Under the pieces are notes generated by a model. It ran no database searches. It worked only from the letters and a program-made list of their open reading frames with translations, and had not been told where the DNA came from. DNA of 64,000 nucleotides from Pseudovibrio brasiliensis. Lineage in GTDB: Bacteria; Pseudomonadota; Alphaproteobacteria; Rhizobiales; Stappiaceae. Positions within the stretch are counted from its first letter, which is position 1, and the number at the start of each line of letters is the position of its first letter. Positions 19,192 through 29,480 of the stretch are shown in pieces. The DNA lies in NCBI RefSeq assembly GCF_018282095.1, contig NZ_CP074126.1:1126501-1190500 (forward strand). The letters run 5' to 3'. The translations under genes were made by a program, and so were the position numbers.

Positions 19192-19204
19192 GGAGCGTCC
19201 CCTC

Positions 19205-20614
19205 TCACTCTACGTTTTCTGCTTGTGCAGCTGGCATCAGATAGCTCGCCACGCTGGTTTCAGTAAGGTACTTCTGTGCAACGGCCTGAACCTGTTCAGG
19301 TGTCACCTTCGCAACCCGTGCAGGCCATGTCTGTACCTTGTCGACAGAACCACCTGTGGTCAGTGCGGTGCCGAAAATACGCGCCAGAACATCCTGCTTG
19401 TCTTGGGCATAGATTGCAGAGGCTAGCATGGAGCGCTTAGAACGTTCCACCTCTTCAGCAGTGACACCGTTTTCCAGAAGGTCATTCACGATTGAGAGCG
19501 CCTTTTTCTCCAGTTCCTCCAGTGAAACACCATCTTTCGGAGAGGTGTAGAGAATGAGACGTGTGTCATCCAATGCAGTGGACTGATACCAGGCACCTGC
19601 ACTGGTCGCCATTTCGCCCTCAATCACCAGCTCTTGGTACAGGCGGCTGTTAACACCACCACCTAGAATGTCAGAGAGAACTTCCAGAGCTTCAGATTCA
19701 GTTGGCTCCGCAGTCGTAGAGCTCGGAACAATCCAGCCATGCTGCAGGCTTGGCTGAGCAACCTGATCGCTCTGCAGGCTCACCTCACGGTTGCCTGGAA
19801 CGATCTGTACATGCGGGCGATCACGAGGACCCGGCTCCGCACGCTGCTCCACCTTGCCGTAAGTCTTCTTCGCAAGATCCAGAACGTCCTCGGAGGTCAC
19901 ATCACCCGCCACAATCAGGATGGCGTTGTTCGGGGTGTAGTACTTATCGTAAAACGCGATTGCATCGTCTTTGTTCAGGCTTTGAATCTCATCTTTCCAA
20001 CCGATGACCGGAATGCCATAGGGGCTGTTTGGAAACAGGACTTGATCAAATGTTTCAGAAAGACGGGCAGCAGGGCTGCGATCCACGCGCTGAGAGCGCT
20101 CTTCCAGCACCACGTCGCGTTCCGGGTTAACCTGCTTCTCGGTCAGGATCAGATTGGACATGCGATCGGCTTCATAGCCCATCACCATCTCCAGATGCTC
20201 TTTGGCAACCTGCTGGAAGTAGGCAGTGTAATCCTGAGAGGTAAAGGCGTTTTCTTGACCACCAACCTGAGCAACCATCTTGGAGAACTCACCTTCCGGT
20301 GTATTCTTGGTTCCCTTAAACATGAGATGTTCTAGAAAATGCGCGAGGCCCGATTTACCGGGTTCTTCATCAGCAGCACCAACGCGGTACCACACCATAT
20401 GCGTTACGATAGGTGCACGGCGATCTGGGATAACAACCACCTGAAGGCCGTTGTCGAGCGTGCTTTGAGAGACATCGGTTCCACCGATGCGAATTTTGGA
20501 GAAGTCTTCGATTGAAGCTTTCCCTGTTGTATCCGCGGCCACGGGCAATACTGGGCTTGCGAAAACAACGAGACTTAAAGCGAGGGCTTTAAGCGTGAGA
20601 GATCGACCAGTCAC
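19205..20614 (-). CDS. M16 family zinc peptidase, catalytic subunit
   Basis: This 469-residue protein has a signal peptide (about 1-27) and an intact zinc site H-F-L-E-H (92-96), with the downstream glutamate region N-P-E-R-D-V-V-L-E-E. The C-terminal lobe carries G-G-G-V-N-S-R-L-Y. It is a periplasmic metallopeptidase and the first gene of a two-gene unit with its non-catalytic partner. A terminator upstream separates it from the lipoprotein gene. Confidence 0.93.
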   Translation of the reverse strand: MTGRSLTLKALALSLVVFASPVLPVAADTTGKASIEDFSKIRIGGTDVSQSTLDNGLQVVVIPDRRAPIVTHMVWYRVGAADEEPGKSGLAHFLEHLMFKGTKNTPEGEFSKMVAQVGGQENAFTSQDYTAYFQQVAKEHLEMVMGYEADRMSNLILTEKQVNPERDVVLEERSQRVDRSPAARLSETFDQVLFPNSPYGIPVIGWKDEIQSLNKDDAIAFYDKYYTPNNAILIVAGDVTSEDVLDLAKKTYGKVEQRAEPGPRDRPHVQIVPGNREVSLQSDQVAQPSLQHGWIVPSSTTAEPTESEALEVLSDILGGGVNSRLYQELVIEGEMATSAGAWYQSTALDDTRLILYTSPKDGVSLEELEKKALSIVNDLLENGVTAEEVERSKRSMLASAIYAQDKQDVLARIFGTALTTGGSVDKVQTWPARVAKVTPEQVQAVAQKYLTETSVASYLMPAAQAENVE

Positions 20615-20718
20615 GTAGGGGGCTCCCTTTAAAATGAGCAGGACACAGCTGGCCTACCTATACCGTGATTGTGGTTAATCTCCTCGTGAATTATTCGTAA
20701 TCTATTGCAGCTATAATG

Positions 20719-20744
20719 AAAAAAGCGCGAACATCGTCGCGCTT
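20719..20744 (-). terminator. Terminator of the lipoprotein gene
   Basis: A perfect 8-bp GC-rich stem (20723-20730 with 20737-20744) is followed on the minus strand by a T6 run. Confidence 0.8.
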
Positions 20745-20801
20745 GCTTCATAATTTACTAAGGCTTTCAGCGGGCTTTTAACGCCCTGAGAGAGCTCTCT
20801 C

Positions 20802-21539
20802 TTACTGCTTGCTCATGTCGATACGAGCGCCATCTTCAATCGCTGCTTCTTCACGCTTTTTGCGCACAAGCTCGCTCTCATCCACTTCCGGTGTCGCAAA
20901 GGCTACGCCTGCAACAGGTGTGGAGTAAGCGACTGGAGGCTCAGTCAGATATTTGCGGGTAGGCTTACAGGTAGGATCTTCTGGAGAGCAGATTGGAGCT
21001 TCCACATCCTTACCACCAAGCTGCTTTTTCGCATCCTGATACTGTTTGCCAAGGGCAGCCAGTTCTGCAGGGCTCAGCTTGTCACCGTCAAGAAGCTGCT
21101 GTTGGCGCTTCTCTGCAGCAAAATCGCGAGGACGGGCAGAAGCCTTCAGCACAGCAGGGTGGCCGCGCATCTGCTCAATGCTCAAAGGCTCGCCTGGCTC
21201 TACTTTGTAGAATGCGCGGATCTCTTCAAGCTCTTCTTTAGAACGGTCAACTGGCCAGTTGCTTGCAACTTCAGAAAGCTTGCGGCTGTCCGGCTGAGGC
21301 AGATTGCCAGCCTGTGTAGGCATAACAAGCGGCGCACGCTCTTTGTACTCGATATCTGTATTGTGCTGGGATTCCAGACCAACTGCACTTAACACACCGG
21401 TCATCAAGCTGGTTTCGGTGGTTTCGGTGCCATCGCTGAAGTCACCATTTCCTGTCATACAGGCAGATAGTGCGAGAGAGAGCCCGCAAACAAAAGAGGC
21501 GCGAACGACGAATTTTTTGCTACGGCTTTGCAATTTCAT
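20802..21539 (-). CDS. Lipoprotein, unknown function
   Basis: This 245-residue protein has a positively charged start, a hydrophobic core and the lipobox L-A-L-S-A-C (about Cys27), so it is probably lipid-anchored. The mature chain is charged, Pro-rich and probably extended, with a K-K-R-E-E-A-A stretch near the end. I do not recognise a named domain. ATG 21539 fits the signal peptide, while the frame opens at 21587. It follows lspA, whose product processes such lipoproteins, and precedes the M16 pair, a neighbourhood kept in many Hyphomicrobiales. Confidence 0.75.
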   Translation of the reverse strand: MKLQSRSKKFVVRASFVCGLSLALSACMTGNGDFSDGTETTETSLMTGVLSAVGLESQHNTDIEYKERAPLVMPTQAGNLPQPDSRKLSEVASNWPVDRSKEELEEIRAFYKVEPGEPLSIEQMRGHPAVLKASARPRDFAAEKRQQQLLDGDKLSPAELAALGKQYQDAKKQLGGKDVEAPICSPEDPTCKPTRKYLTEPPVAYSTPVAGVAFATPEVDESELVRKKREEAAIEDGARIDMSKQ

Positions 21540-21737
21540 TACCCTTGTTTCCCGATCACCATCAAAGCGGCGTTTGACAGGCTTCACGGGTCATATGACA
21601 GCCTGCGAAATCTGTAGTCCTCATAATCCAGTGATGCCACCTTAAAACAGGAATCACGAAACCATGAAGGCCCTAAGTGTGTAGTTATGCCCAGAAGCAC
21701 CCGATCTTCCCCACATATAATTGGGAATTAGGCAGTT

Positions 21738-22244
21738 TTAGGGCCGGCTATCCTTATTTTTGCCAATAAATAAGGTGTCGAGCAGCAACCCGGCAGCGCC
21801 AATAACAATCCACGCATCAGCAAGATTGAAGACGTACCAGGAAAATTCCCCAACATGGAAATAGAGGTAATCGACGACCTGGCCATAATAGAGGCGGTCA
21901 AAGCCATTACTCAGCGCACCGGATAAAACCAGCCCGAGGCAAATGGCTTCCAGTCGGTTGATCGCCCGCGCACTCCAGAACCAGATGAAAACAGAAGCGG
22001 CAACTGTAAAGGCAGCCAGCCCCCAGCGACCAATCTCGGTCGTCTGCTGGAAGAGGCCATAAGAAACGCCTTTGTTCCAAACCAGCACGAGATCAAGAAA
22101 CGGGCCGACGGAAATCGGAGGAATACCTCCAACTGAAAAGTGGCCGACAGCCCAGAATTTTGCGATCTGATCAACGACCAGACCGACAATGGCAAGAAGC
22201 AGGACGAGGGAACTGTGATGTCCCCAAACTTTTAGTTTCTTCAA
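21738..22244 (-). CDS. lspA: Lipoprotein signal peptidase II (TTG start)
   Basis: This 168-residue protein with four membrane helices contains the LspA motifs V-D-Q-I-A-K (24-29), N-G-F-D-R-L-x-x-G-x-V-V-D (113-125) and F-N-x-A-D-A (139-144). Asp125 and Asp143 are the expected catalytic pair. It cleaves prolipoproteins before the lipidated Cys. The start is TTG with GAGGGAA 8 bases upstream. It lies 26 bases after ileS, the classic pairing. Confidence 0.96.
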   Translation of the reverse strand: MKKLKVWGHHSSLVLLLAIVGLVVDQIAKFWAVGHFSVGGIPPISVGPFLDLVLVWNKGVSYGLFQQTTEIGRWGLAAFTVAASVFIWFWSARAINRLEAICLGLVLSGALSNGFDRLYYGQVVDYLYFHVGEFSWYVFNLADAWIVIGAAGLLLDTLFIGKNKDSRP

Positions 22245-22270
22245 AGCAATTCCCTCGTCAATTTGTTGGC

Positions 22271-25204
22271 TTAAACAGCAGCGCTATCCAGCTCGCGCAT
22301 CGTATTCGCATCGCGTAGAGTCAGTTCAGGATACTCACCATCTGTTCCAACTTCTGGCAGGATCTTCCAGGAGCGGGCACACTTGTTACCCTCTGCAAGG
22401 CCCGGCACAACGCCAACGCCAGCGACTTCTTCCAGAACGAACGCACCTTCAGGAGCACCGTCTGCAGAAAGGTTCAGCTGGGAAGTGATGGCAATTTCAG
22501 CCATATCCAGACCGTTCAGCGCACCCATCAGATCTGCGTCAGAAACGAAGACAGTTGGGTGTGCTTCCAAAGAAGAACCGATCCGTTTTTCACGGCGTTC
22601 GATCTCAAGAGCACCAGTGATCACACGGCGAACCGCACGAACCTTCTCCCACTTCGCCGCCAGCTCGTCGTTTCTCCATGCAGAAGAAACAACAGGGAAC
22701 TGCTGCAGGTGAACGGAAGTGGTCGCTTCACCGTAACGGTAGCCCCAGCTCTCTTCCATGGTGAATGGCAGGATTGGTGCCAGCCACATGGTCAGATGGC
22801 GGAACAGCTGCTCGATCACGTACAGGGATGCTTTACGCTTCTTGGAAGACGGTGCATCGCAGTACAGCGCATCCTTACGGATGTCGAAGTAGAACGCAGA
22901 CAGCTCAACAGTCATGAAGTTGAACAGAGTGGAGAACACGCGCTTGCTGTCGAAGGCCATGTAAGCATCACGTACCAACACATCCAGCTCAGCCAAGCGG
23001 TGCAGCATCAGCAGTTCCAGCTCTTCCATGTCAGCAAGAGCAACCTCTTCGCCTTCATAGTGACCGAGGGAACCGAGCATGAAGCGCAAGGTGTTACGCA
23101 GTTTGCGGTAAGCATCAACGTTGGTCTTGATGATCTCAGGGCCGATACGCTGATCTTCCGCATAATCAACAGAACCAACCCACAGACGCAGGATGTCTGC
23201 ACCGTACTGCTTGATCACGTCCTGAGGTGCGATGGTGTTGCCCAAAGACTTGGACATCTTGCGACCATCTTCAGCCATGGTGAAGCCGTGGGTAAGAACA
23301 GCGTCATATGGCGCATGACCACGAGTGCCACAGCTTTCTAGCAGGGAAGAGTGGAACCAACCGCGATGCTGGTCAGTGCCTTCCAGATAAAGAACGTAGT
23401 CGTCACCGCCCAGACCCTTACGCTTCGGGCTCAGGTCTTCACGGCGCTCCATGCAGAACGCGTGTGTGGAACCGGAGTCGAACCATACGTCGAGGATGTC
23501 ATCAACCTTCTCGAAGTCGTCAGCCTTGTAGCCTTCACCAAGGAAGCGCTGCGTTGCGCCTTCTTCAAACCACGCATCCGCGCCTTCATTCTGGAAAGCG
23601 TCGAAGATACGTGCGTTGACGGCATTGTCCTTCAGAACTTCACCGGTTTCCTTGTTCACGAACACAGTGATCGGCACACCCCATGCACGCTGACGGGAAA
23701 GAACCCAGTCAGGGCGGGCTTCGATCATCGCGTTCAGACGATTCTGGCCGGTTGCAGGCACGAAACGTGTCTCGGAGATCGCTTTCAGAGCGCGGGAACG
23801 CAGAGTGTCACCTTTCGCTTCTTCAGAAAGCTCCTTGTCCATGTAAACAAACCACTGAGGTGTGTTACGGAAGATCAAAGGAGCTTTGGAGCGCCAAGAG
23901 TGCGGGTAGGAGTGCTTCACGCGGCCACGAGCCATCAGGCCGCCAACTTCAACAAGCTTCTCAATAACTGCTTTATTGGTGGAGCCTTCCTTGCCTTTAC
24001 GGTCAAGGATGTACTTGCCTTCAAACAGTGGCACGTGCGGGTAGTAGGAACCGTCTGGCTGAACGGTCATTGGAACCTGCTCAGTACCAGCCTTCGCAAA
24101 TGCTTCACGGTTGTCGAGGAACATCTGGAAGTCTTCCTGACCGTGACCCGGTGCGGTGTGTACGAAGCCAGTACCAGCATCGTCAGTCACATGATCACCA
24201 GCCAGCATCGGCACGTTAAAATCGAAGTAGTCACCAGCACCTTCAGCACCGCGCAGTGGATGCGCGCAGTATTCGATGGTGCTCACATCAACGTCAGACA
24301 CACGCTCATAGGCATCAACACGGGAAGCTTCGAAAACAGACTCGGCAAGCTTGTCAGCAATGATGAACTCTTCGCCCACCTTCGCCCAGTTGTCTTCAGC
24401 AGCTTCAGTCACCTTGAAGATGCCGTAACTGATGTCTTTGGAGAAGGAGATCGCGCGGTTTGCAGGGATGGTCCATGGAGTGGTTGTCCAGATAACCACC
24501 TTCTTGCCGATCAGCGCTTCATTGCCGGAAACAACCGGGAAAGTCACCCAGATGGTGTGGGAAGTATGGTCTTCATACTCCACTTCCGCTTCAGCAAGAG
24601 CAGTCTTCTCAACGATGGACCACATGACAGGCTTGGAACCGCGGTACAGCTGGCCACTTGTCGCAAACTTCATCAGTTCGTTTGCGATCACAGCTTCACT
24701 GTCATAGCGCATGGTCAGGTATGGATTGTCCCAGTCACCTTCAATGCCAAGACGCTTGAATTCTTCGCGCTGAACGTCGATCCACTTGTCCGCAAACTCG
24801 CGGCATTCCTTACGGAACTCGTTGATCGGCACAGCGTCTTTGTTTTTGCCTTTTTTGCGATACTGCTCTTCGATCTTCCATTCGATCGGCAAACCATGAC
24901 AATCCCAGCCAGGAACATAGTTCGCATCAAAGCCCTGCATCTGCATGGAGCGGTTGATGATGTCCTTGAGGGTCTTGTTCAGCGCATGGCCGATATGGAT
25001 GTTACCGTTTGCATATGGGGGGCCATCATGCAGGATGAACTTAGGGCGACCAGCGGATTGATCACGCATCACCTTATAAAGATCCTTGTCTTTCCATTTA
25101 TCAAGGATCTTAGGTTCATTCTTTGGAAGGCCTGCCCGCATTGGGAAATCAGTTTTAGGCAGGTTGAGCGTTTCCGAATAATCGCGGCTCGTAGTATCGG
25201 TCAT
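22271..25204 (-). CDS. ileS: Isoleucyl-tRNA synthetase
   Basis: This 977-residue class I synthetase has H-I-G-H (70-73) in the catalytic Rossmann fold, a CP1 editing domain with [10 protein letters not shown], and K-M-S-K-S (649-653), then the anticodon-binding region. The length is normal for the proteobacterial type without a C-terminal zinc finger. It charges tRNA-Ile and is co-transcribed with lspA. Confidence 0.99.
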   Translation of the reverse strand: MTDTTSRDYSETLNLPKTDFPMRAGLPKNEPKILDKWKDKDLYKVMRDQSAGRPKFILHDGPPYANGNIHIGHALNKTLKDIINRSMQMQGFDANYVPGWDCHGLPIEWKIEEQYRKKGKNKDAVPINEFRKECREFADKWIDVQREEFKRLGIEGDWDNPYLTMRYDSEAVIANELMKFATSGQLYRGSKPVMWSIVEKTALAEAEVEYEDHTSHTIWVTFPVVSGNEALIGKKVVIWTTTPWTIPANRAISFSKDISYGIFKVTEAAEDNWAKVGEEFIIADKLAESVFEASRVDAYERVSDVDVSTIEYCAHPLRGAEGAGDYFDFNVPMLAGDHVTDDAGTGFVHTAPGHGQEDFQMFLDNREAFAKAGTEQVPMTVQPDGSYYPHVPLFEGKYILDRKGKEGSTNKAVIEKLVEVGGLMARGRVKHSYPHSWRSKAPLIFRNTPQWFVYMDKELSEEAKGDTLRSRALKAISETRFVPATGQNRLNAMIEARPDWVLSRQRAWGVPITVFVNKETGEVLKDNAVNARIFDAFQNEGADAWFEEGATQRFLGEGYKADDFEKVDDILDVWFDSGSTHAFCMERREDLSPKRKGLGGDDYVLYLEGTDQHRGWFHSSLLESCGTRGHAPYDAVLTHGFTMAEDGRKMSKSLGNTIAPQDVIKQYGADILRLWVGSVDYAEDQRIGPEIIKTNVDAYRKLRNTLRFMLGSLGHYEGEEVALADMEELELLMLHRLAELDVLVRDAYMAFDSKRVFSTLFNFMTVELSAFYFDIRKDALYCDAPSSKKRKASLYVIEQLFRHLTMWLAPILPFTMEESWGYRYGEATTSVHLQQFPVVSSAWRNDELAAKWEKVRAVRRVITGALEIERREKRIGSSLEAHPTVFVSDADLMGALNGLDMAEIAITSQLNLSADGAPEGAFVLEEVAGVGVVPGLAEGNKCARSWKILPEVGTDGEYPELTLRDANTMRELDSAAV

Positions 25205-25565
25205 TTGGCAGTCCGCTTATGTGGGCATCTGTTTGCCCATAGGCATTTGGTAAAGCGCAGGGATTTGCGCAAGCTTGAAAGTCCCGCCACCACGGTGACG
25301 GTTGGAGGTCTCCCGGTACTTCAGGGCGCCAGCGGGCGTCTCAGCTGAAGGCCGGGCCAATAATTCGAAATTGGCACACCTTGAAAGAGGTCATTGGCAC
25401 ACCTTGAAAGAGGTCAAAGGAGCAGTCCTGTTATCTTCAAACTTGGCTAACATAATGAGTGCTTTTAGCAGCGCTTATGTAAGGAATAAAGAGCCTCTAA
25501 CAACAAAGCTCAATATTCTCAAGACCAAGAGTAATTTTCCTGAAGGCCGAAGCTGATGCTCCGCG
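25205..25565. other. ileS upstream region
   Basis: About 360 bases contain the ileS promoter region and a 23-bp tandem duplication (listed separately). No T-box or other leader RNA is apparent. Confidence 0.4.
25371..25416. repeat. 23-bp tandem duplication
   Basis: Two identical, directly abutting 23-bp copies (25371-25393 and 25394-25416) lie 170 bases upstream of ileS and 150 bases downstream of the DMT gene. Confidence 0.95.
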
Positions 25566-26540
25566 TCAGTAATGGCGTTTGGGGGAACTGTCGACCAGCT
25601 CCTCACTCTCCGCCTGACGCTTCGCAGCAGTCCGCTCACGGTGTGCAATGTAAAGCCCGCCGCTTGCTATAAGCGCAACACCCAGCCAGACAAACATGTC
25701 CGGAATATCGCCAAACAACACAAAGCCAACGATGGTCGCACTGATGATCTCCGTATAACTCAGCGGTGCAAGCACGGAGGCCGGTGCGCGGTCAAAGGCG
25801 AGCACAATGCAGCCATGTGAGGCGAAGGAAATAATGCCCATCAGCACAAACAGAGGCAGATGAGTAAGATCCGGTGTGGTCCAGGCTGCTGCCTCAAACC
25901 CAAACAGGCTTGCGATAACCACCAGTGGGGTCAGCGTAAGAACACCAGCCACGCCGGTCGCAAACTGAATGCCGAGCAGGGACGCACTGCCAGAAAGCTT
26001 ACGGGTCAAAACAAGATAGGCTGCAAACGAAGTCGCTGCTGCCAGCGGCAACAGGGAAGGCCAGCCTAAAGCACTGGAGCCTGGACGAATAATGATAAGC
26101 GCACCCACCATGCCGACGACAACCGCCGACCACCTGCGAACACCGACTTTCTCCTTAAGCACCACAGCAGAAAGCACTGTCAGGATCATCGGCTGCACAA
26201 AGAAGATCGCAATCGCATCTGCCAGTGGCATGTACTTGAGAGAGCTGAAGAAGAAGATCGAACAGATTGCCAGACACGCACCGCGGATCAGCTGAATGCG
26301 GTTTACTTCCTTCATCAGCGAACCAAACGAGCGCCCCATGAAAACAGCGATCAGAAGAACAATCAGCGCCTGACAAAGAAAACGGCCAAGTGATACCTCT
26401 ACCGGAGAGATAAAACTGCTCAGATACTTGGCAGTGCCATCCATAAGCGGTGCCAGAGACATCCCGGCGACCATAAACAGGATGCCATGCAGCCCGGCAT
26501 TGGAACTATGACTGTCTGTCGAGGCGGTTGTTGTTGTCAT
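25566..26540 (-). CDS. EamA/DMT-family transporter
   Basis: This 324-residue protein has ten predicted helices in two five-helix EamA halves, each with a short loop containing P-L-A-D-A-I-A-I-F-F (about 117-126) or F-D-R-A-P-A-S-V-L-A-P-L-S-Y (about 245-258). Such transporters export metabolites or amino acids; the substrate is unknown. ATG 26540 is chosen for CGAGAGC upstream; the frame opens at 26573. The next gene upstream on the same strand is a clear paralogue. Confidence 0.87.
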   Translation of the reverse strand: MTTTTASTDSHSSNAGLHGILFMVAGMSLAPLMDGTAKYLSSFISPVEVSLGRFLCQALIVLLIAVFMGRSFGSLMKEVNRIQLIRGACLAICSIFFFSSLKYMPLADAIAIFFVQPMILTVLSAVVLKEKVGVRRWSAVVVGMVGALIIIRPGSSALGWPSLLPLAAATSFAAYLVLTRKLSGSASLLGIQFATGVAGVLTLTPLVVIASLFGFEAAAWTTPDLTHLPLFVLMGIISFASHGCIVLAFDRAPASVLAPLSYTEIISATIVGFVLFGDIPDMFVWLGVALIASGGLYIAHRERTAAKRQAESEELVDSSPKRHY

Positions 26541-26703
26541 GTTGCTCTCGGAAAATGGGGGATACGCTGACATATCAAAGCCAGCGATCAGGGTAAGGGC
26601 CTATATTGACGCACCAGCTATTCTTTCGCGCAAGAAAAAGAAAGTATTCGTCAAAGTCTATTCAGTGCCGTTATCTAAAGAGTATCTGTTCCGCCACTCA
26701 ACA

Positions 26704-27642
26704 TTATGAGGGCGACGGTTTTCGCTCCGCATTCGCCAGTATCAGCCCACTGCAGACAAGCATCCCGACGCCAACCCAGACAAACTCATCCGGAATCTCG
26801 TTGAAGACCAGATAACCGATTGTGGTTGCAGAGATAATTTCCACGTAGTTGATAGGAGCCAAAACAGAAGCCGGGGCTCTTTCAAAAGCCTTGACCAGCA
26901 ACACATGCGCAAACAGGCCCGTTCCACCAAGGCAGAGTAGAAAGATCGTCGGGAGCGTGAAATTTGCTTCCTGATCAGCAATCACCAGATCGCCGCCAAA
27001 GCCAGTCAGCCATGCGTAAAAGATAATCGGCAGGATGAACAGGCTGCCTGCAAAGCCAGTTGCGAACTGAATGGCCAGCTGAGAAGCCTGCCCGGAGAGT
27101 TTCCGTGTCAGCATCAGATAGCAGGCAAACGTAATCGCTGCTGCTAGAATAAGCAGACTTGCAGGCTGGAACACGCCAGTCCCCGGCCGCATGATGACAA
27201 GCACACCGGCAAACCCAATCAACACCGCCAGCCACCGCTTAGCGCCAACTTTCTCCTTCAGAAACACCGCTGACAAAACCACCAGAATAACCGGCTGCAC
27301 AAAGAAGATCGCAGTCGCATCAGTAAGTGGCAGGTACTTCAGTCCAAAAACGATGAACACCGACCCAACGGCCAGCAACAGGCCTCTGCAGAAAAGGGGC
27401 AGGGTGGTTTCCTGCAGCAGACTGCGCCAACTCCGTTTCTGAAAAGGAGCGATCGCCAGAATGATGGCAAGCTGAACAGCAAAGCGGAAGAAGGCGACAG
27501 TTAAAGGCGAGAAAAACTCAGAAAGATACTTCACCACGCCATCGGTGCTCGAAAGGATGAGCAATCCGAACATCATCAACAGCACGCCGTGCAACACATT
27601 GTCAGAGCTGGCAGCGCCAGCCCGCGTAGCCGCTGATGTCAT
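26704..27642 (-). CDS. EamA/DMT-family transporter (paralogue)
   Basis: This 312-residue ten-helix protein is collinear with the neighbouring gene, sharing S-P-L-T/V-V-x-x-x-R-F, Y-L-P-L-T-D-A-x-A-I-F-F-V-Q-P and F-x-R-A-P-A-S-V-L-A-P. A tandem duplication is the simplest origin. The pair sits between ribF and ileS, which are adjacent in many bacteria. It begins 25 bases after ribF ends and may be read from the ribF promoter. Confidence 0.87.
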   Translation of the reverse strand: MTSAATRAGAASSDNVLHGVLLMMFGLLILSSTDGVVKYLSEFFSPLTVAFFRFAVQLAIILAIAPFQKRSWRSLLQETTLPLFCRGLLLAVGSVFIVFGLKYLPLTDATAIFFVQPVILVVLSAVFLKEKVGAKRWLAVLIGFAGVLVIMRPGTGVFQPASLLILAAAITFACYLMLTRKLSGQASQLAIQFATGFAGSLFILPIIFYAWLTGFGGDLVIADQEANFTLPTIFLLCLGGTGLFAHVLLVKAFERAPASVLAPINYVEIISATTIGYLVFNEIPDEFVWVGVGMLVCSGLILANAERKPSPS

Positions 27643-27666
27643 GCTATGTCTTTCTAAAGAATGAGA

Positions 27667-28668
27667 TTATCCGTCGGTGTTGAGCATTTGGTCCAGATGA
27701 GAAAGTGGTCGCATCGAAGCAATCATCGCCCGCGCCTCCGCACTATCCTGATCCATCTGCGCAATTAAGCCGTCAATACCGTCAAATTTAAGTTCAGGAC
27801 GGATAAACCCGATGAAGCAAACAGTGACGAGCTTCTCATAGAGGTTACCGCTGAAGTCAAACACATGAACTTCGAGCAGCGGAGCGCCATCGTCAAAGGT
27901 CGGTCGACGCCCAAAGCTGGCAACGCCGTCATGCATCTCGCCGTCAATCTTGATCTGAACAGCGTAAACGCCTTCCTTCAGCTCACAATTGTCAGCAAGC
28001 TTCAGATTAGCAGTCGGATAGCCCAGCTCACGACCACGCTTTTCACCATGTTGAACAGTCGCTTCTACAAAGTAGCGATAGCCCAGCAGACCATTGGCAA
28101 CCGCCAGATCACCTTCACCAAGAGCTGCGCGAATACGGCTGGAGGAAATCACCTCGCCACCCTCATCACCTTCTGCACCAACAATGGTCACTGCAAACCC
28201 ATGAGCCTCGCCTGCTTCGCGCAAAAACTCAGGTGTTCCCTGACGGCCTTTGCCAAAGTGGAAGTCATAGCCGGTAATGCTTTGGGAGATCCCGAGGTGA
28301 TCCACCAGAATGTCTTTCACAAAATCCTCGGCAGCCATGCTGGCGAACTCTTTGGTGAAAGGCAGCTCGATCACACCATCCAGATGTTCCGCCTCAAGAA
28401 TCTCGGCCTTGATATGGCTTGGTGTCAGACGAAATACAGGTTGTTCAGGGCGGAAGAAGGTACGCGGATGCGGTTCAAACGTCATGGCAAGCGCAGGAAC
28501 ACCGCGCTTTGCTGCTTCATCACGTGCCAGATCAAGTACAGCCCGGTGTCCACGATGCACACCATCAAAGTTTCCGATCGCAACAACACCGCCGCGCAGC
28601 TTTTCAGGAAACTGCGCAAGGTCGGTAATATGCTGAAAAGAATGCGCCTGCTTGATCGGCTCACCCAT
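27667..28668 (-). CDS. ribF: Bifunctional riboflavin kinase/FAD synthetase
   Basis: This 333-residue protein has an N-terminal FMN adenylyltransferase domain with G-N-F-D-G-V-H-R-G-H (33-42) and I-S-S-S-R-I-R (about 172-178), and a C-terminal flavokinase domain with G-Y-P-T-A-N (about 217-222). It makes FMN and then FAD. No FMN riboswitch is visible upstream; instead a mosaic repeat lies 20 bases before the start. Confidence 0.97.
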   Translation of the reverse strand: MGEPIKQAHSFQHITDLAQFPEKLRGGVVAIGNFDGVHRGHRAVLDLARDEAAKRGVPALAMTFEPHPRTFFRPEQPVFRLTPSHIKAEILEAEHLDGVIELPFTKEFASMAAEDFVKDILVDHLGISQSITGYDFHFGKGRQGTPEFLREAGEAHGFAVTIVGAEGDEGGEVISSSRIRAALGEGDLAVANGLLGYRYFVEATVQHGEKRGRELGYPTANLKLADNCELKEGVYAVQIKIDGEMHDGVASFGRRPTFDDGAPLLEVHVFDFSGNLYEKLVTVCFIGFIRPELKFDGIDGLIAQMDQDSAEARAMIASMRPLSHLDQMLNTDG

Positions 28669-28687
28669 GAACTGTACTTCCCGCTAA

Positions 28688-28752
28688 AGCGTATCCCGAT
28701 AAGAGGCTCCGGTTTTCCTATGAGAATACGCATGAAAATAAAGATTTAGAGT
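28688..28752 (+). repeat. Mosaic intergenic palindrome, type A copy 1
   Basis: A diverged copy of a palindromic element. The outer arms are GCGTATCC and GAATACGC, the inner core is CCG...CCGGTTTT, and an AAAATAAAGxTTxAGAG tail follows. Related copies lie at 56263 and 63900. It resembles RIME-type intergenic elements of rhizobia. Confidence 0.7.
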
Positions 28753-28901
28753 TTGCTGCACAAAAGCACAGTGCGCAACATTCTCCAAATTTCCAGAATT
28801 TTGCGAGACGGTGCCGTGAGAAGCCCGCCCCGTCAAGCTCTTCAGATAAGGTTTGACAGGCCGGACACAAGAAACTGCAAGTTCTTCGCAGGAATTTCAG
28901 C

Positions 28902-29348
28902 TTAAAGCGGAATATCCATATCAGCGCGGGCAGGGACTTTCACCATAGCTTCCCCTTCCAGAACGACCTTCCCATCCACAAGACACTTGCAGTCCAGACG
29001 GGCTCTGCAGCCTTTGTCAATCAGCTCCGCAACGCTCACGCGAACCTCAATATCGTCGCCGATATACACAGGCGCGCGAAAATTTAAAGATTGAGACAAA
29101 TAAATTGCACCTGGGCCCGGTAATCGCGTTCCAAGTACGGCTGAGATAAGGCTCGCGGTGTAAAGACCGTGCGCGATACGAGTTTTGAAAGGGGTCTTTG
29201 CTGCAAAATGCTCCGACAAATGGATAGGGTTTCTGTCACCGGAAACCTCTGCGAATCCTACGATGTCTTGAGAGCTGACGTGCTTAACGAATACTTCGGT
29301 CATGCCGACTGAAAGGTCTTCATAAGCAAGCGGACGAAGGCTGAGCAT
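28902..29348 (-). CDS. MaoC-family (R)-specific enoyl-CoA hydratase-like
   Basis: This 148-residue single hotdog protein has the hydratase-2 motif: F-A-E-V-S-G-D-x-N-P-I-H (32-43; Asp38 and His43 are catalytic), then R-I-A-H-G and a F-R-A-P-V-Y-I-G-D strand. It would hydrate (R)-3-hydroxyacyl/enoyl-CoAs, as PhaJ does. GAGGAAA precedes the ATG. The neighbouring minus-strand gene is ribF. Confidence 0.9.
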   Translation of the reverse strand: MLSLRPLAYEDLSVGMTEVFVKHVSSQDIVGFAEVSGDRNPIHLSEHFAAKTPFKTRIAHGLYTASLISAVLGTRLPGPGAIYLSQSLNFRAPVYIGDDIEVRVSVAELIDKGCRARLDCKCLVDGKVVLEGEAMVKVPARADMDIPL

Positions 29349-29465
29349 AGTGTTTCCTCGGATTAACCACAGGCAATATTGCCGGTAAAACGCGCAGAAA
29401 CGCTAGTAAGCGGACCTCTAAAAAACAATTAGGCTTTTAGCATTATTGAAATCGTATTGGAGAAA

Positions 29466-29480
29466 TTAACCTAACTATAA
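29466..29480 (+). promoter_or_regulatory. Possible CtrA box upstream of cheY
   Basis: TTAA-N7-ATAA matches the CtrA consensus TTAA-N7-TTAA with one mismatch, about 150 bases before cheY. CtrA controls motility genes in many alphaproteobacteria. This is inference from a short motif. Confidence 0.3.

Noticed and set aside
23351-25348. 665-codon open frame on the plus strand
   Set aside because: It lies entirely antisense to ileS, has no ribosome binding site, and is a by-product of ileS codon usage.
25371-25416. Sigma-54 -24/-12 promoter in the 23-bp repeat
   Set aside because: TGGCAC is followed by TTGA after three bases, not the required spacing and GC element.
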